NCBI RefSeq assembly: GCF_003148685.1
Contig: NZ_QGGR01000004.1
Location: forward strand, 248,001 to 312,000
Length of the DNA stretch: 64,000 nucleotides
Direction of reading: 5' to 3'
Source: Actinoplanes xinjiangensis
GTDB lineage: Bacteria > Actinomycetota > Actinomycetes > Mycobacteriales > Micromonosporaceae
In this document: positions 41,860-50,674 of the stretch, piece by piece
How positions within the stretch are numbered: the stretch's first letter is position 1
Layout of the letters: every line of letters starts with the position of its first letter
The notes under the pieces: generated by a model
What the model was told of the DNA's origin: nothing
The model's input: only the letters and a program-made list of their open reading frames with translations
Databases searched by the model: none
Translations under genes and position numbers: made by a program

Positions 41860-42645
41860 GTGGCCACCGCACTAGTCATCGAGAACGACCCCAGCGACGA
41901 CCTCCGGAGGCTCGGGGACTGGCTGGCCGAGGGTGGGCTGGAGCTCACCGTGCTCCGGCCGCACGCCGGCGACGAGCTGCCGGACAACCTGGACGGCTAT
42001 CTGGCGCTGATCGTGCTGGGCGGCGACCAGAGCGCGTTTCCGGACGCCGCCGGCGTGCCCGGCGCGCCCTGGTTCCCGGCGCTGGAGGGGCTGCTGCGCA
42101 AGGCGGTCCGGTTCCGGGTGCCCACGCTCGGCGTCTGCCTGGGCGGGCAGCTGCTGGCCCGGGCGCACGGCGGCACCGTGCAGCGCAGCGCCGCCGGGCC
42201 GGAGATCGGCCCCGGGCTGGTCGCCAAACGCGACGCCGCCGACGGCGATCCGTTGTTCAAGTGGGTGCCGTTGCTGCCCGACGTGCAGCAGTGGCACCGG
42301 GACGAGATCACCGAGCTGCCGGCCAGCGCGGTGCTGCTGGCCGCCTCGTCCCGCTATCCGAACCAGGCGTTCCGGATCGGCGACCGGGCCTGGGGCCTGC
42401 AGTTCCACATCGAGTGCGACGCCGAGATGATCGCCGGCTGGGCGCGTTCCGACAGTGCCGTCCTGGCCGAGCTGGGTTATGACGCGGAGGCGGTGGTGGC
42501 GGCCGTCACCGCGGCGCTCGCCGACGTGGAGGAGGTGTGGCAGCCGTTCGCCGTCCGGTTCGCCGCGCTGGCCCAGGGCACGCTGGCCGACGCCGACATC
42601 CCGCATTCCGGGACCGGGCGGACCCTGCCACTGCTGGGGCAGTGA
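41860..42645 (+). CDS. Class I glutamine amidotransferase domain protein
   Basis: 261 residues. The triad is visible: the nucleophilic Cys in TLGVCLGGQLLARAHGG (about 85), and the His and Glu in GLQFHIECD (about 190). No synthase domain is fused, so it either transfers ammonia to a partner or simply hydrolyses gamma-glutamyl compounds, as PuuD-type enzymes do. Its TGA overlaps the glnE ATG (TGATG), so the two are translationally coupled; it may therefore act in glutamine or gamma-glutamyl turnover. The partner and substrate are inference. GTG start. Confidence 0.9.
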   Translation: MATALVIENDPSDDLRRLGDWLAEGGLELTVLRPHAGDELPDNLDGYLALIVLGGDQSAFPDAAGVPGAPWFPALEGLLRKAVRFRVPTLGVCLGGQLLARAHGGTVQRSAAGPEIGPGLVAKRDAADGDPLFKWVPLLPDVQQWHRDEITELPASAVLLAASSRYPNQAFRIGDRAWGLQFHIECDAEMIAGWARSDSAVLAELGYDAEAVVAAVTAALADVEEVWQPFAVRFAALAQGTLADADIPHSGTGRTLPLLGQ

Positions 42646-45599
42646 TGACCAGGCCCACCCGACTCGCGCGGTACGGTTTCGCCGACAACGGCGCCCGCGC
42701 CACCGACCTGCTCGGGCCGGGCGGGTTGCGACTCTGGGACACCGAGGCACAGGTCCCGGTCGACGAGCAGGCGGCCGGGCTGCTGGACGCGCTCTCCAAG
42801 GCCGCCGATCCCAACCTGGCGCTGCGCCAGCTGCACCGGATCGTCGAGTCGGCGGGGCGGGGTGGGCCGAAACCGGCCGAGGAGCTGCTCGGTGAGCTGG
42901 CCGTCGACCACGGGCTGCGGCGGCGGCTGATCGCGGTGCTCGGGGCGTCGTCGGCGCTCGGCGACCATCTGGTCGCCAATCCGGAGCACTGGCGCACCCT
43001 GGCGACCGGGCGCAGCGGCATGCCCCCGGATGCCGACGGCGGGCTGGCGGATTTCGATGATCTGACCGTGCCGGCGCTGCGGACCGCGTACCGGATCTCG
43101 CTGCTGCGCATCGCCGCCGCCGACCTGACGGCGGGCCGCGGTCTGGAGCCGACGATGGACGCCCTGTCCCGGCTGGCCGACGAGACGCTGGCCGCCGCCT
43201 ACGCGATCGCCGTCGCCGGCCTGCCGGCGACGGCGCCGGAGCCGCGCCTCGCGGTCGTCGCGATGGGTAAGTGCGGCGGCAACGAGCTGAACTACGTCTC
43301 CGACGTCGACGTGATCTTCGTGGCCGCCGGCGATGAGGACCTCCAGGCCGGCACCACGATCGCCGCCCGGCTGATCGAGATCTGCGGCCAGGTGGCCTGG
43401 CCGGTGGACGCCGCACTGCGCCCGGAGGGCAGCCGTGGCCCGCTGGTCCGCACGCTGGCCAGCCACCAGGCCTACTACCGTCGCTGGGCCCGCACGTGGG
43501 AGTTCCAGGCGCTGCTCAAGGCCCGTCCGGCGGCCGGTGATCTGGCTCTGGCGCAGGAGTGGATCGCCGATCTGGCCCCGCTGGTGTGGCACGCCGCCGA
43601 GCGGCCCGAGGCCGTCGCCGACGTGCGCGACATGCGCCGCAAGATCATCGACAATGTGCCGAAGAGAGAACTGGACCGCGAGATCAAACGCGGTCCGGGC
43701 GGCCTGCGTGACATCGAGTTCGCGGTGCAGCTGCTCCAGCTCGTGCACGGCCGGGTGGACGAGACGCTGCGCTGCGGCGGCACGCTCCCGGCGCTGCGCG
43801 CCCTGGTCGCCGGCGGCTACGTCGGCCGCGAGGACGGCGAGACGCTGCTGCGTGGTTACCGTTTCCTGCGCGGCGTCGAGCACCGGCTGCAACTGCAACA
43901 ACTCAAACGTACGCACACCGTGCCGGACGATCCGGCCGGGCTGCGCTGGCTGGCGGCCGCCCTCGGCTACACCGCCATGCCCGGCCGGGACGCCGTCGAG
44001 TCGTTCCGCTCGGACTGGGTCGGGCACGCCGCCAACGTGCGCCGCCTGCATGTGAAACTGCTCTACCGCCCGCTGCTGGAGGCGGTCGCCCGGGTGCCGG
44101 CCGAGGAACTGCGGATGACTACGGAGTCGGCCCGTAGGCGGCTGGAGATCCTCGGTTTCGCCGATCCGGTGGGGGCGCTGCGTCATCTGGAGGCGCTGAC
44201 CGGTGGCGTGACCCGTACGGCGGCGATCCAGCGGACCCTGCTGCCGATGCTGCTGCAGGACTTCGCCGACGCCCCGGAGCCGGACCGTGGCCTGCTCAAC
44301 TACCGCCAGGTGTCGGACAAGCTGGGCAGCACGCCGTGGTATCTGCGGTTGCTGCGTGACGCCGGCCCGGTGGCCCGCCGGCTGGCCCGGGTGCTGAGCC
44401 TGTCCCGGTACGCCACCGACCTGCTCACCCGGGACCCGGAGGCGCTGCGCCTGCTGGCCGATGACGCCGAGTTGCAGCCACGGCCCCGGGAGTCGCTGCT
44501 GGACGGGTTCGCCGCGGCCGGTGACCGGCACACCGACCCGGTGAAGGCGATCGCCGCGGTCCGGGCGCTGCGCCGTCGCGAGCTGTTCCGGCTGGCCTGC
44601 GCGGACATCCTGAGCCAGGGCGGCGAGCTGGCCCCGGATCGTCCGCTGGGGGTGGACGCGATCGGCATGGCCCTGTCGGATGTGACCGACGCGACGCTGA
44701 ACGCGGCGCTGCGGATCGCCCGGCGCGCCAAGCCCGCCCCGGAGGGTCTGCGGTTCGCCGTGATCGGGATGGGCCGGCTCGGCAGTTACGAGATGAGTTA
44801 CCCGTCCGACGCCGACGTGCTGTTCGTCTACGAGCCGCCGGCCGGGGGCCCGGAGAGCGAGGCCAGCGCGGCGGCGCACGCGATCGCCGAGGAGATGCGC
44901 CGTCTGCTCAACGCGCCGGCACCCGATCCGGCGCTCGGTGTCGACGCGGATCTGCGCCCGGAGGGCCGGCAGGGACCGCTGGTCCGCAGCCTGCAGGCCT
45001 ACCGGCAGTACTACGACCGCTGGTCGAAGGTGTGGGAGGCGCAGGCGCTGCTGCGGGCCCGGTTCGTCTGCGGGGACGTCGACCTGGGGCGGCGTTTCGA
45101 GGCGATGGCCGACGCGGTCCGCTATCCGGCGGGCGGTCTCACCCGGGAGCAGGTGGTCGAGATCCGGCGGATCAAGGCCCGGGTGGAGACCGAGCGCCTG
45201 CCCCGTGGTGCCGACCCGAACACGCACACCAAGCTGGGCCGGGGCGGGCTGGCCGATGTCGAGTGGGCGGTGCAGGTCACCCAGCTGCGGCACGCGCATG
45301 CGGTCCCGGAGCTGCGGATGACCCGGACCCTGGAGGCGCTCGTCTCGGCGGCGGCGGGCGGTCTGATCGCCGAGTCGGACGCGGCCGAGATGACCGCCGG
45401 GTGGACGCTCGCGGCACAGGTGCGCAACGCCCTCACCCTGGTCCGTGGCCGCCCGACCGACCAGCTGCCACGGCACGGGGTCGAGCTGGCGGGCGTGGTG
45501 CTCCTGCTGGACGGCGGCGACCCGGGTGAGTTCGTCGACCGGTACCTGCGGTTGACCCGGCGTTCCCGGGCCGCGATGGAACGGGTGCTGGAGAGCTGA
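42645..45599 (+). CDS. glnE: Bifunctional glutamine synthetase adenylyltransferase/deadenylase
   Basis: 984 residues. Two nucleotidyltransferase domains in tandem carry their signatures GKCGGNELNYVSDVDVIFV (about 207-225) and GMGRLGSYEMSYPSDADVLFVYE (about 708-728), each followed by a GlnD-type helical domain (ALRPEGSRGPLV, DLRPEGRQGPLV). The C-terminal half adenylylates, and the N-terminal half removes AMP from, the conserved Tyr of glutamine synthetase I, tuning it to nitrogen status. Its natural target is the glnA1 product encoded at 58230-59654. ATG 42645 overlaps the stop of the amidotransferase gene; GTG 42642 is an alternative. Confidence 0.95.
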   Translation: MTRPTRLARYGFADNGARATDLLGPGGLRLWDTEAQVPVDEQAAGLLDALSKAADPNLALRQLHRIVESAGRGGPKPAEELLGELAVDHGLRRRLIAVLGASSALGDHLVANPEHWRTLATGRSGMPPDADGGLADFDDLTVPALRTAYRISLLRIAAADLTAGRGLEPTMDALSRLADETLAAAYAIAVAGLPATAPEPRLAVVAMGKCGGNELNYVSDVDVIFVAAGDEDLQAGTTIAARLIEICGQVAWPVDAALRPEGSRGPLVRTLASHQAYYRRWARTWEFQALLKARPAAGDLALAQEWIADLAPLVWHAAERPEAVADVRDMRRKIIDNVPKRELDREIKRGPGGLRDIEFAVQLLQLVHGRVDETLRCGGTLPALRALVAGGYVGREDGETLLRGYRFLRGVEHRLQLQQLKRTHTVPDDPAGLRWLAAALGYTAMPGRDAVESFRSDWVGHAANVRRLHVKLLYRPLLEAVARVPAEELRMTTESARRRLEILGFADPVGALRHLEALTGGVTRTAAIQRTLLPMLLQDFADAPEPDRGLLNYRQVSDKLGSTPWYLRLLRDAGPVARRLARVLSLSRYATDLLTRDPEALRLLADDAELQPRPRESLLDGFAAAGDRHTDPVKAIAAVRALRRRELFRLACADILSQGGELAPDRPLGVDAIGMALSDVTDATLNAALRIARRAKPAPEGLRFAVIGMGRLGSYEMSYPSDADVLFVYEPPAGGPESEASAAAHAIAEEMRRLLNAPAPDPALGVDADLRPEGRQGPLVRSLQAYRQYYDRWSKVWEAQALLRARFVCGDVDLGRRFEAMADAVRYPAGGLTREQVVEIRRIKARVETERLPRGADPNTHTKLGRGGLADVEWAVQVTQLRHAHAVPELRMTRTLEALVSAAAGGLIAESDAAEMTAGWTLAAQVRNALTLVRGRPTDQLPRHGVELAGVVLLLDGGDPGEFVDRYLRLTRRSRAAMERVLES

Positions 45600-45617
45600 T
45601 CGGCGCGTGGCGCCGGC

Positions 45618-46058
45618 TCAACCGGTCGCGGCGGTGATCACCCGGCTGAGAGCCTCGTGCACCCGGCGGAGCTCCTCGATCGGCATGCCCAGTCGCTCGA
45701 CGACGGCCGGCGGGATCCGCTCGGCGTCGGCCCGCAGTGCGCGGCCCCGCTCGGTCAGGGTGATCGCCAGGCTGCGCTCGTCGGCCCGGTCCCGTTCCCG
45801 GCGCAGGTAGCCGATCGCCTCCAGGCGCTTGAGCAGCGGCGAGAGGGTGCCCGGGTCGAGTTGCAGCAGTTCGCTGAGGCGGCGCACGGACAACGGGGAA
45901 TACTGCCAGAGGGCGAGCATCACCAGATACTGCGGATGGGTCAGGCCCATCGGCTCCAACAGGGGGCGGTAGATCGCCACGACGCTGCGGGCTGCCACCG
46001 ACAACGCGAAGCAGACCTGCTGCTCCAGCGCCAGGGGGTCGTCGACCGGATCACTCAT
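45618..46058 (-). CDS. MarR/OhrR-family regulator
   Basis: 146 residues. The N-terminal QQVCFALSVAARSVVAIYRPLL contains the single reactive Cys (about residue 16) and GLTHPQYLVMLALW of OhrR-type organic-peroxide sensors. The winged HTH with LLQLDPGTLSPLLKRLEAIGYLRRERDRADER follows. OhrR normally represses ohr, but no ohr is adjacent. Instead a small-protein gene lies divergently, with the palindrome ACAAATGATTTGT between them. Peroxide sensing is therefore likely but the target set is unusual. ATG 46058 is followed upstream by the operator region. Confidence 0.9.
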   Translation of the reverse strand: MSDPVDDPLALEQQVCFALSVAARSVVAIYRPLLEPMGLTHPQYLVMLALWQYSPLSVRRLSELLQLDPGTLSPLLKRLEAIGYLRRERDRADERSLAITLTERGRALRADAERIPPAVVERLGMPIEELRRVHEALSRVITAATG

Positions 46059-46086
46059 CGGTGGTCAGCCTACCAATAGTTGGTGT

Positions 46087-46099
46087 ACAAATGATTTGT
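46087..46099. promoter_or_regulatory. Perfect palindrome ACAAATGATTTGT, likely OhrR-type operator
   Basis: A 13-bp inverted repeat 28 bp upstream of the OhrR-like start and 27 bp upstream of the divergent small gene. It is similar in layout to known OhrR operators (TACAATT-ATTGTA type). Autoregulation and control of the small gene are inferred. Confidence 0.6.
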
Positions 46100-46126
46100 C
46101 CACAAACTGTTCTCGGGGAGGCTGTC

Positions 46127-46330
46127 GTGTCGAGGTTCAAGGCCTGGTTCCACCGGACGTTCGACGACTGGTTCTTCCGCTCGATGATCGGCCCGGCCCA
46201 GACGAAGGGCGCCGTCCACGGGGCCGACCATTTCGCCCGCGAGCAGTGGAAGCGCGACCTGGCGAACCGCAAGCAGTACACCCGTGAGCAGCGCGAGCGT
46301 AAACGTGCCGAGCGGGCCGCCCGCCGGTGA
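46127..46330 (+). CDS. Small basic protein of unknown function
   Basis: 67 residues with an aromatic N-terminal part (FKAWFHRTFDDWFFRSM) and a highly charged Arg/Lys/Glu C-terminus (REQRERKRAERAARR). No family recognised. GTG start with GGGGAG seven bases upstream. It is encoded divergently from the OhrR-like repressor and next to its putative operator, so it may be the regulator's main local target. The amphipathic aromatic start could bind membrane. Confidence 0.65.
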   Translation: MSRFKAWFHRTFDDWFFRSMIGPAQTKGAVHGADHFAREQWKRDLANRKQYTREQRERKRAERAARR

Positions 46331-46383
46331 TCGCGGGCCGGGGTGAGCCGCCACGGTAGGGTCGGCGGCGTGGAAAGTGCGGC

Positions 46384-47535
46384 ATGAAGCGAAAAGCGAT
46401 GGTCATCGGCCTGGCGTCGATCACGGTGGGACTCGTCCTCATCGCGGTGTTCCGTAACTCGTACTTCGACTCCCGCGTCTATCACGGGGCGATCGTGTAC
46501 TGGTTCCGTGACGGCGGCATGGTCTACGACTTCCTCCGCCCCGGCACGCCGTACGGCTTCACCTACCCGCCCTTCGCCGGCCTGGTGATGTCGCCGATGA
46601 CGGTGCTGCCGTTGCTGATGGTGATGATCCTGGCCACCATCGGGACGGTGGTCACCACCGCCCTGCTCGTGTGGTGGCTGGCCGGCCCGCTGATCCGGCG
46701 CCACGGCTGGCCGGTCAGGTTCGCCTTCGCGATCGCCCTCTGCCTGACCATCGCCTTCGAGCCGGTCCGCGAGACGATCAGCTTCGGTCAGGTCAACACG
46801 CTGCTGCTGGCGCTGGTCGCCGGGGACATGATCCTCGGCCTGGACAAGGGCCGGAAATGGGCGGGTGTCGGCATCGGCCTGGCCACCGCGATCAAGCTGA
46901 CCCCCGGCGTCTTCATCCTCTACCTGCTGGTCACCCGGCGCTGGCGGGCGCTGGGCACGGCGATCGGCACCGCCACCGGCGTCACGTTGCTGGCCGGGGC
47001 GATCTTCCCGGACGAGTCCCGGGAGTTCTGGACGTCGGCGCTGTGGGACACCAACCGGGTCGGCCTGCTCCACTACCTCTCCAACCAGTCCGAGCGTGGC
47101 ATGCTGGCCCGCCTGCCGATCGAGGAGATCGAGTCGCGGGTGTGGCTGGTGCTCGTGCTGGCCACTCTCGCCGTCTGGGCGTGGCGGGTGGCGAAGGCGC
47201 GGGAGGACGTGATCGGCGGTCTCGCCCTGACCGGCCTGCTGAGCTGCCTGATCAGCCCGGTCACCTGGATCCACCACTGCGTCTGGCTGATCCCGGCCCT
47301 GATCCGCTGCCTGTCGTACTTCGAGGAGCACCGGTCGCGGTTCTATCTGGGCGCCGCGGCCTACGTGGTGATGACCTCGCACGTCACCTGGCTGTGGGAC
47401 AAGCCGCCGAGGCCACCGCTGATGTTCCTGGGTGGCAACGTTTATGTCTGGTTCAGCCTGGCTCTGCTGCTCTGGACACCTGTGGGCACCCGTCGTTCGT
47501 CTGACGTCCACGAGAAGGTCAAGATCACCGCGTAG
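46384..47535 (+). CDS. GT87-family membrane glycosyltransferase (DUF2029, mannosyltransferase-like)
   Basis: 383 residues with about nine transmembrane helices. The family features are the first extracytoplasmic loop with SRVYHGAIVYWFRDG and a conserved acidic residue, the PYGFTYPPFAGLVMSP motif, GQVNTLLLALV and the late SPVTWIHHCVWLIPAL. Relatives such as PimE use polyprenyl-phosphate-mannose to mannosylate lipoglycans on the outer face of the membrane. Which acceptor is used here is unknown. ATG 46384 starts about 53 bp after the small gene, and it precedes a secreted phytase-like protein. Confidence 0.85.
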   Translation: MKRKAMVIGLASITVGLVLIAVFRNSYFDSRVYHGAIVYWFRDGGMVYDFLRPGTPYGFTYPPFAGLVMSPMTVLPLLMVMILATIGTVVTTALLVWWLAGPLIRRHGWPVRFAFAIALCLTIAFEPVRETISFGQVNTLLLALVAGDMILGLDKGRKWAGVGIGLATAIKLTPGVFILYLLVTRRWRALGTAIGTATGVTLLAGAIFPDESREFWTSALWDTNRVGLLHYLSNQSERGMLARLPIEEIESRVWLVLVLATLAVWAWRVAKAREDVIGGLALTGLLSCLISPVTWIHHCVWLIPALIRCLSYFEEHRSRFYLGAAAYVVMTSHVTWLWDKPPRPPLMFLGGNVYVWFSLALLLWTPVGTRRSSDVHEKVKITA

Positions 47536-47544
47536 GCAGAGCGC

Positions 47545-49671
47545 ATGTCTCTACGCCGTACCACCTCGGCGGTCGTCTCCGTCGTGGCCGTGGCCGCCGT
47601 GGGCGCCGTGCCCACCGCGGCGGCCGCGCACGGCCGCCCCGAAGAATTCCGCCGGCTCTCCACCTTTCCGGCCTACCTGAACTCGTCGATCGACGACACC
47701 GCGGCGGCCGAGATCTCCACCGTCACCGACGACGGCCGCACGGTCGTCTACACCGACAGCCCGGGCCGGCGCCTCGGCTTCGTCGACATCAGCAACCCGT
47801 CGGCGCCGAAGCCGGCCGGCACCCTCGCCGTCGGCGGTGAGCCCACCTCGGTGGCGCATCTGGGCCGGCTGCTGCTCGCCGGCGTGAACACCCGGACCAG
47901 CTTCACCGAGCCGTCCGGCAAGCTCGTCGTGATCGACGCCTCGTCCCGCGCGGTGACGAGGGAGATCGACCTCGGCGGCCAGCCGGACTCGGTCGCCGTC
48001 GCCCCGAGCGGCCGCTACATCGCCGTCGCCATCGAGAACGAGCGCGACGAGGACCTCGACGACGGCGCGATCCCGCAGGCCCCGGCCGGTTGGCTCGCCG
48101 TGGTCGACACCCGGACCTGGAAGGTCTCCCGGGTTGATCTGTCCGGTCTGAGCACCCTGGCCCCGACCGATCCCGAGCCGGAGTACGTCAGCGTCAACTC
48201 CCGCGACGAGGCCGTCGTCTCGCTCCAGGAGAACAACCACCTCGCCGTGGTCGACCTGCGCACCGGCAGGATCGTCCGCAGTATCGACGCCGGCGCGGTC
48301 ACCGTCACCGGAGTCGACACCGAGGATGACGACAAGATCGAACTGTCCGGCACGATCACCGCGAAACGCGAGCCCGACGGTGTCGCCTGGATCAACGACG
48401 ACCTGTTCGCCACCGCCAACGAGGGCGACTACGAGGGCGGCTCCCGCGGCTGGTCGATCTTCAGCAAGAAGACCGGCACAGTGGTCTGGGACGCCGGCAA
48501 CAGCCTCGAACACATCGCCGTCGCCCACGGTCAGTATCCGGACAAACGCTCCGACGCCAAGGGCATCGAGGCCGAGAACGTCGCCTTCGCCGTCCTGAAC
48601 CGGACCCCGTACGTCTTCGTGAACGCCGAGCGCGGGAACTTCACCGCCGTCTACGACGTGTCGAATCCGGCGAAACCCAGGTTCAGGCAGCTCCTGCCGA
48701 CCACCAACGGCCCCGAGGGGGTCGTCGCGGTCCCGTCGCGCAACCTGGTCGTCGTCTCCTCCGAGGAGGAGGACCCCTCGATCGGCATCCGCGGCACCGT
48801 CCAGGTCTTCGGCTTCGGCTCCCCGAAGAACACGCCCGTCGTCTCGAGGAACGACATCCCGTGGGGCGCGCTCTCCGCTCTCTCGGCGGTTCCCGGCCGC
48901 CCGCACCGGCTCGCCGCCGTCACCGACGCGGTCTACTCGCCGACCCGCGTCCTCGGCCTCACCACCGGCGGCGTCATCGACGGCGAGCTGACCGTCACCA
49001 AGGACGGAACACCGGTCGGCTACGACGCCGAAGGCCTGGTGGTGCGCAAGGCGGGCGGCTACTGGCTGGCGGTCGAGGGCACCGGTGCCGGCAAGGACCC
49101 CGACCTTCTGGTACGCCTCGACGCGCGCGCCCGCGTACGGGAGGAGATCCCGCTCCCCGCCGACGTGGCGGCCGCGGTCACCGCTAACGGCCTGGAAGGT
49201 GTCGCCGAGGTCGGCGGTGCGGTATGGGTGGCCGTCCAGCGCACGATCAAGGGCGACCCGGCGAACACCGCCCGGATCGGCCGTTACGACACGGTCACCC
49301 GGACCTGGTCGTGGCTGCTCTACCCGCTCGACACCGCCCCCACCGGCTGGGTCGGCCTGTCCGAGCTGGTCGCCGTCGACGCGAACACGTTCGCCGTGAT
49401 CGAGCGCGACAACCAGCGCGGCACCCTCGCCGCGATCAAGCGGATCGCCACGTTCGACGTCCCGGCCTCCTGGACCGGTACCCCGATCGTGTCGAAGAAG
49501 CCGGTCAAGGACCTGCTGCCGCTGCTGCGGGCGGACGGTGGCTGGGTGCAGGACAAGGTCGAGGGTCTCGCCGTCGCCGGGAACGGCCGCACCTACGCCG
49601 TCACCGACAACGACGGCCTGGACGACGCCACCGGCGAGACGGTCTTCCTGGATCTGGGCCGGCTGCTCTGA
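47545..49671 (+). CDS. Secreted esterase-like/phytase-like beta-propeller protein
   Basis: 708 residues. A signal peptide (Arg-rich start, VVSVVAVAAVGAVPTAAAA core) is cleaved near residue 28. The mature protein is a beta-propeller: repeated segments with D-x-S-N-P-x-x-P, e.g. LGFVDISNPSAPKPAG and TAVYDVSNPAKPRFRQLLP, match choice-of-anchor/esterase-like (phytase) proteins. The C-terminal third (YDAEGLVVRKAGGYWLAVEGTG, DKVEGLAVAGNGRTYAVTDND) matches the esterase-like activity of phytase domain (PF13449). It is likely exported and may hydrolyse phosphoesters; catalysis is not proven. It follows the GT87 gene by 9 bp, suggesting co-transcription. Confidence 0.85.
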   Translation: MSLRRTTSAVVSVVAVAAVGAVPTAAAAHGRPEEFRRLSTFPAYLNSSIDDTAAAEISTVTDDGRTVVYTDSPGRRLGFVDISNPSAPKPAGTLAVGGEPTSVAHLGRLLLAGVNTRTSFTEPSGKLVVIDASSRAVTREIDLGGQPDSVAVAPSGRYIAVAIENERDEDLDDGAIPQAPAGWLAVVDTRTWKVSRVDLSGLSTLAPTDPEPEYVSVNSRDEAVVSLQENNHLAVVDLRTGRIVRSIDAGAVTVTGVDTEDDDKIELSGTITAKREPDGVAWINDDLFATANEGDYEGGSRGWSIFSKKTGTVVWDAGNSLEHIAVAHGQYPDKRSDAKGIEAENVAFAVLNRTPYVFVNAERGNFTAVYDVSNPAKPRFRQLLPTTNGPEGVVAVPSRNLVVVSSEEEDPSIGIRGTVQVFGFGSPKNTPVVSRNDIPWGALSALSAVPGRPHRLAAVTDAVYSPTRVLGLTTGGVIDGELTVTKDGTPVGYDAEGLVVRKAGGYWLAVEGTGAGKDPDLLVRLDARARVREEIPLPADVAAAVTANGLEGVAEVGGAVWVAVQRTIKGDPANTARIGRYDTVTRTWSWLLYPLDTAPTGWVGLSELVAVDANTFAVIERDNQRGTLAAIKRIATFDVPASWTGTPIVSKKPVKDLLPLLRADGGWVQDKVEGLAVAGNGRTYAVTDNDGLDDATGETVFLDLGRLL

Positions 49672-49677
49672 CGCGAC

Positions 49678-49715
49678 CTGACATGGCGCTGATCCTCGTA
49701 TCAGCGCCATGTCAG
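49678..49715 (+). terminator. Perfect 16-bp hairpin before the ABC transporter genes
   Basis: CTGACATGGCGCTGAT and its exact complement flank a 6-nt loop, 6 bp after the esterase-like stop. There is no U-tract. The 3' arm contains an ATG in frame with the ABC ATPase gene, which argues against using that codon as start and suggests termination or regulation. Confidence 0.7.
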
Positions 49716-49738
49716 CACCGGGGAGCACGGTGTCCGGC

Positions 49739-50674
49739 ATGGACACCACCTATGCGATCCACGCCGAAGGGCTGGTGAAACGCTTCGGCGACACCACCGC
49801 CCTGGACGGCGTCGACCTGGCCGTGCGCCCGGGCACGGTCCTCGGTCTGCTGGGGCCGAACGGGGCCGGGAAGACCACCGCCGTCCGGGTTCTGGCCACC
49901 CTGATCCGCCCGGACGCCGGGCACGCGGCGGTCGGCGGTTTCGACGTCGTCCGGCAGCCGCACGAGGTCCGCGGCCTGATCGGGCTGACCGGCCAGTACG
50001 CCTCGGTCGACGAGACCCTGAACGGCACCGAGAACCTCCTCATGATCGGGCGGCTGCTCGGCCTGTCCCGCCGGGCCGCCCGCGCCCGGGCCGCCGCCCT
50101 GCTGGCCCGCTTCGAGCTCACCGACGCCGCCGGGCGGGCCGCCGGAAAGTACTCCGGTGGCATGCGCCGCCGCCTCGACCTGGCGGCCAGCCTGGTCGGC
50201 GACCCGCGGGTGCTCTACCTGGACGAGCCCACCACCGGCCTGGACCCGCGCAGCCGCAACGAGGTGTGGGACATCGTCCGCGGCCTCGTCGCCGACGGCA
50301 CCACGGTGCTGCTGACCACCCAGTACCTCGACGAGGCCGACCGGCTGGCCGGCGAGATCGTGGTGATCGACCACGGCCGGGTCATCGCCACCGGCACCCC
50401 CGCCCAGCTCAAGGCCCGGGCCGGGGCGCAGACCGTCACCGTCCGGCCGTCCGACGCCGGCGAGCTGGGCCTGATCGGTGAGGCGGTGGCCCGGGTCGCG
50501 ATCGGGCCGGTCGACGTGACCGGCGAGGTCGTCACCGCTCCCGTCAGCGACCCCGGAGCCCTCGCCAAACTGGTCCGTGACCTGGACGAGCACGGCCTGA
50601 CCGTGGCCGAACTGGCCCTGCGCAGCCCCAGCCTCGACGAGGTCTTCCTGAGCCTGACCGGGGAGCGCTCATGA
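49739..50674 (+). CDS. ABC transporter ATP-binding protein (daunorubicin resistance DrrA type)
   Basis: 311 residues. Walker A GPNGAGKTT (about 38-46), signature YSGGMRRRLDLA, Walker B VLYLDEPTTGLDP and the H-loop TTQYLDEADRLA are all present. The C-terminal ~90 residues (VTVRPSDAGELG... LRSPSLDEVFLSLTG) are the DUF4162-type domain of DrrA-family exporters. It powers efflux of lipids or hydrophobic drugs with the permease encoded next, whose ATG overlaps its TGA. Start ATG 49739 (MDTTYAIHAEGLVKRF) or GTG 49730; ATG 49709 sits in a hairpin and is less likely. Confidence 0.92.
   Translation: MDTTYAIHAEGLVKRFGDTTALDGVDLAVRPGTVLGLLGPNGAGKTTAVRVLATLIRPDAGHAAVGGFDVVRQPHEVRGLIGLTGQYASVDETLNGTENLLMIGRLLGLSRRAARARAAALLARFELTDAAGRAAGKYSGGMRRRLDLAASLVGDPRVLYLDEPTTGLDPRSRNEVWDIVRGLVADGTTVLLTTQYLDEADRLAGEIVVIDHGRVIATGTPAQLKARAGAQTVTVRPSDAGELGLIGEAVARVAIGPVDVTGEVVTAPVSDPGALAKLVRDLDEHGLTVAELALRSPSLDEVFLSLTGERS

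Noticed and set aside
42477..45476. 999-residue minus-strand protein antisense to glnE
   Set aside because: glnE on the plus strand has complete family motifs; the antisense frame is Gln/Arg/Gly-rich shadow sequence.
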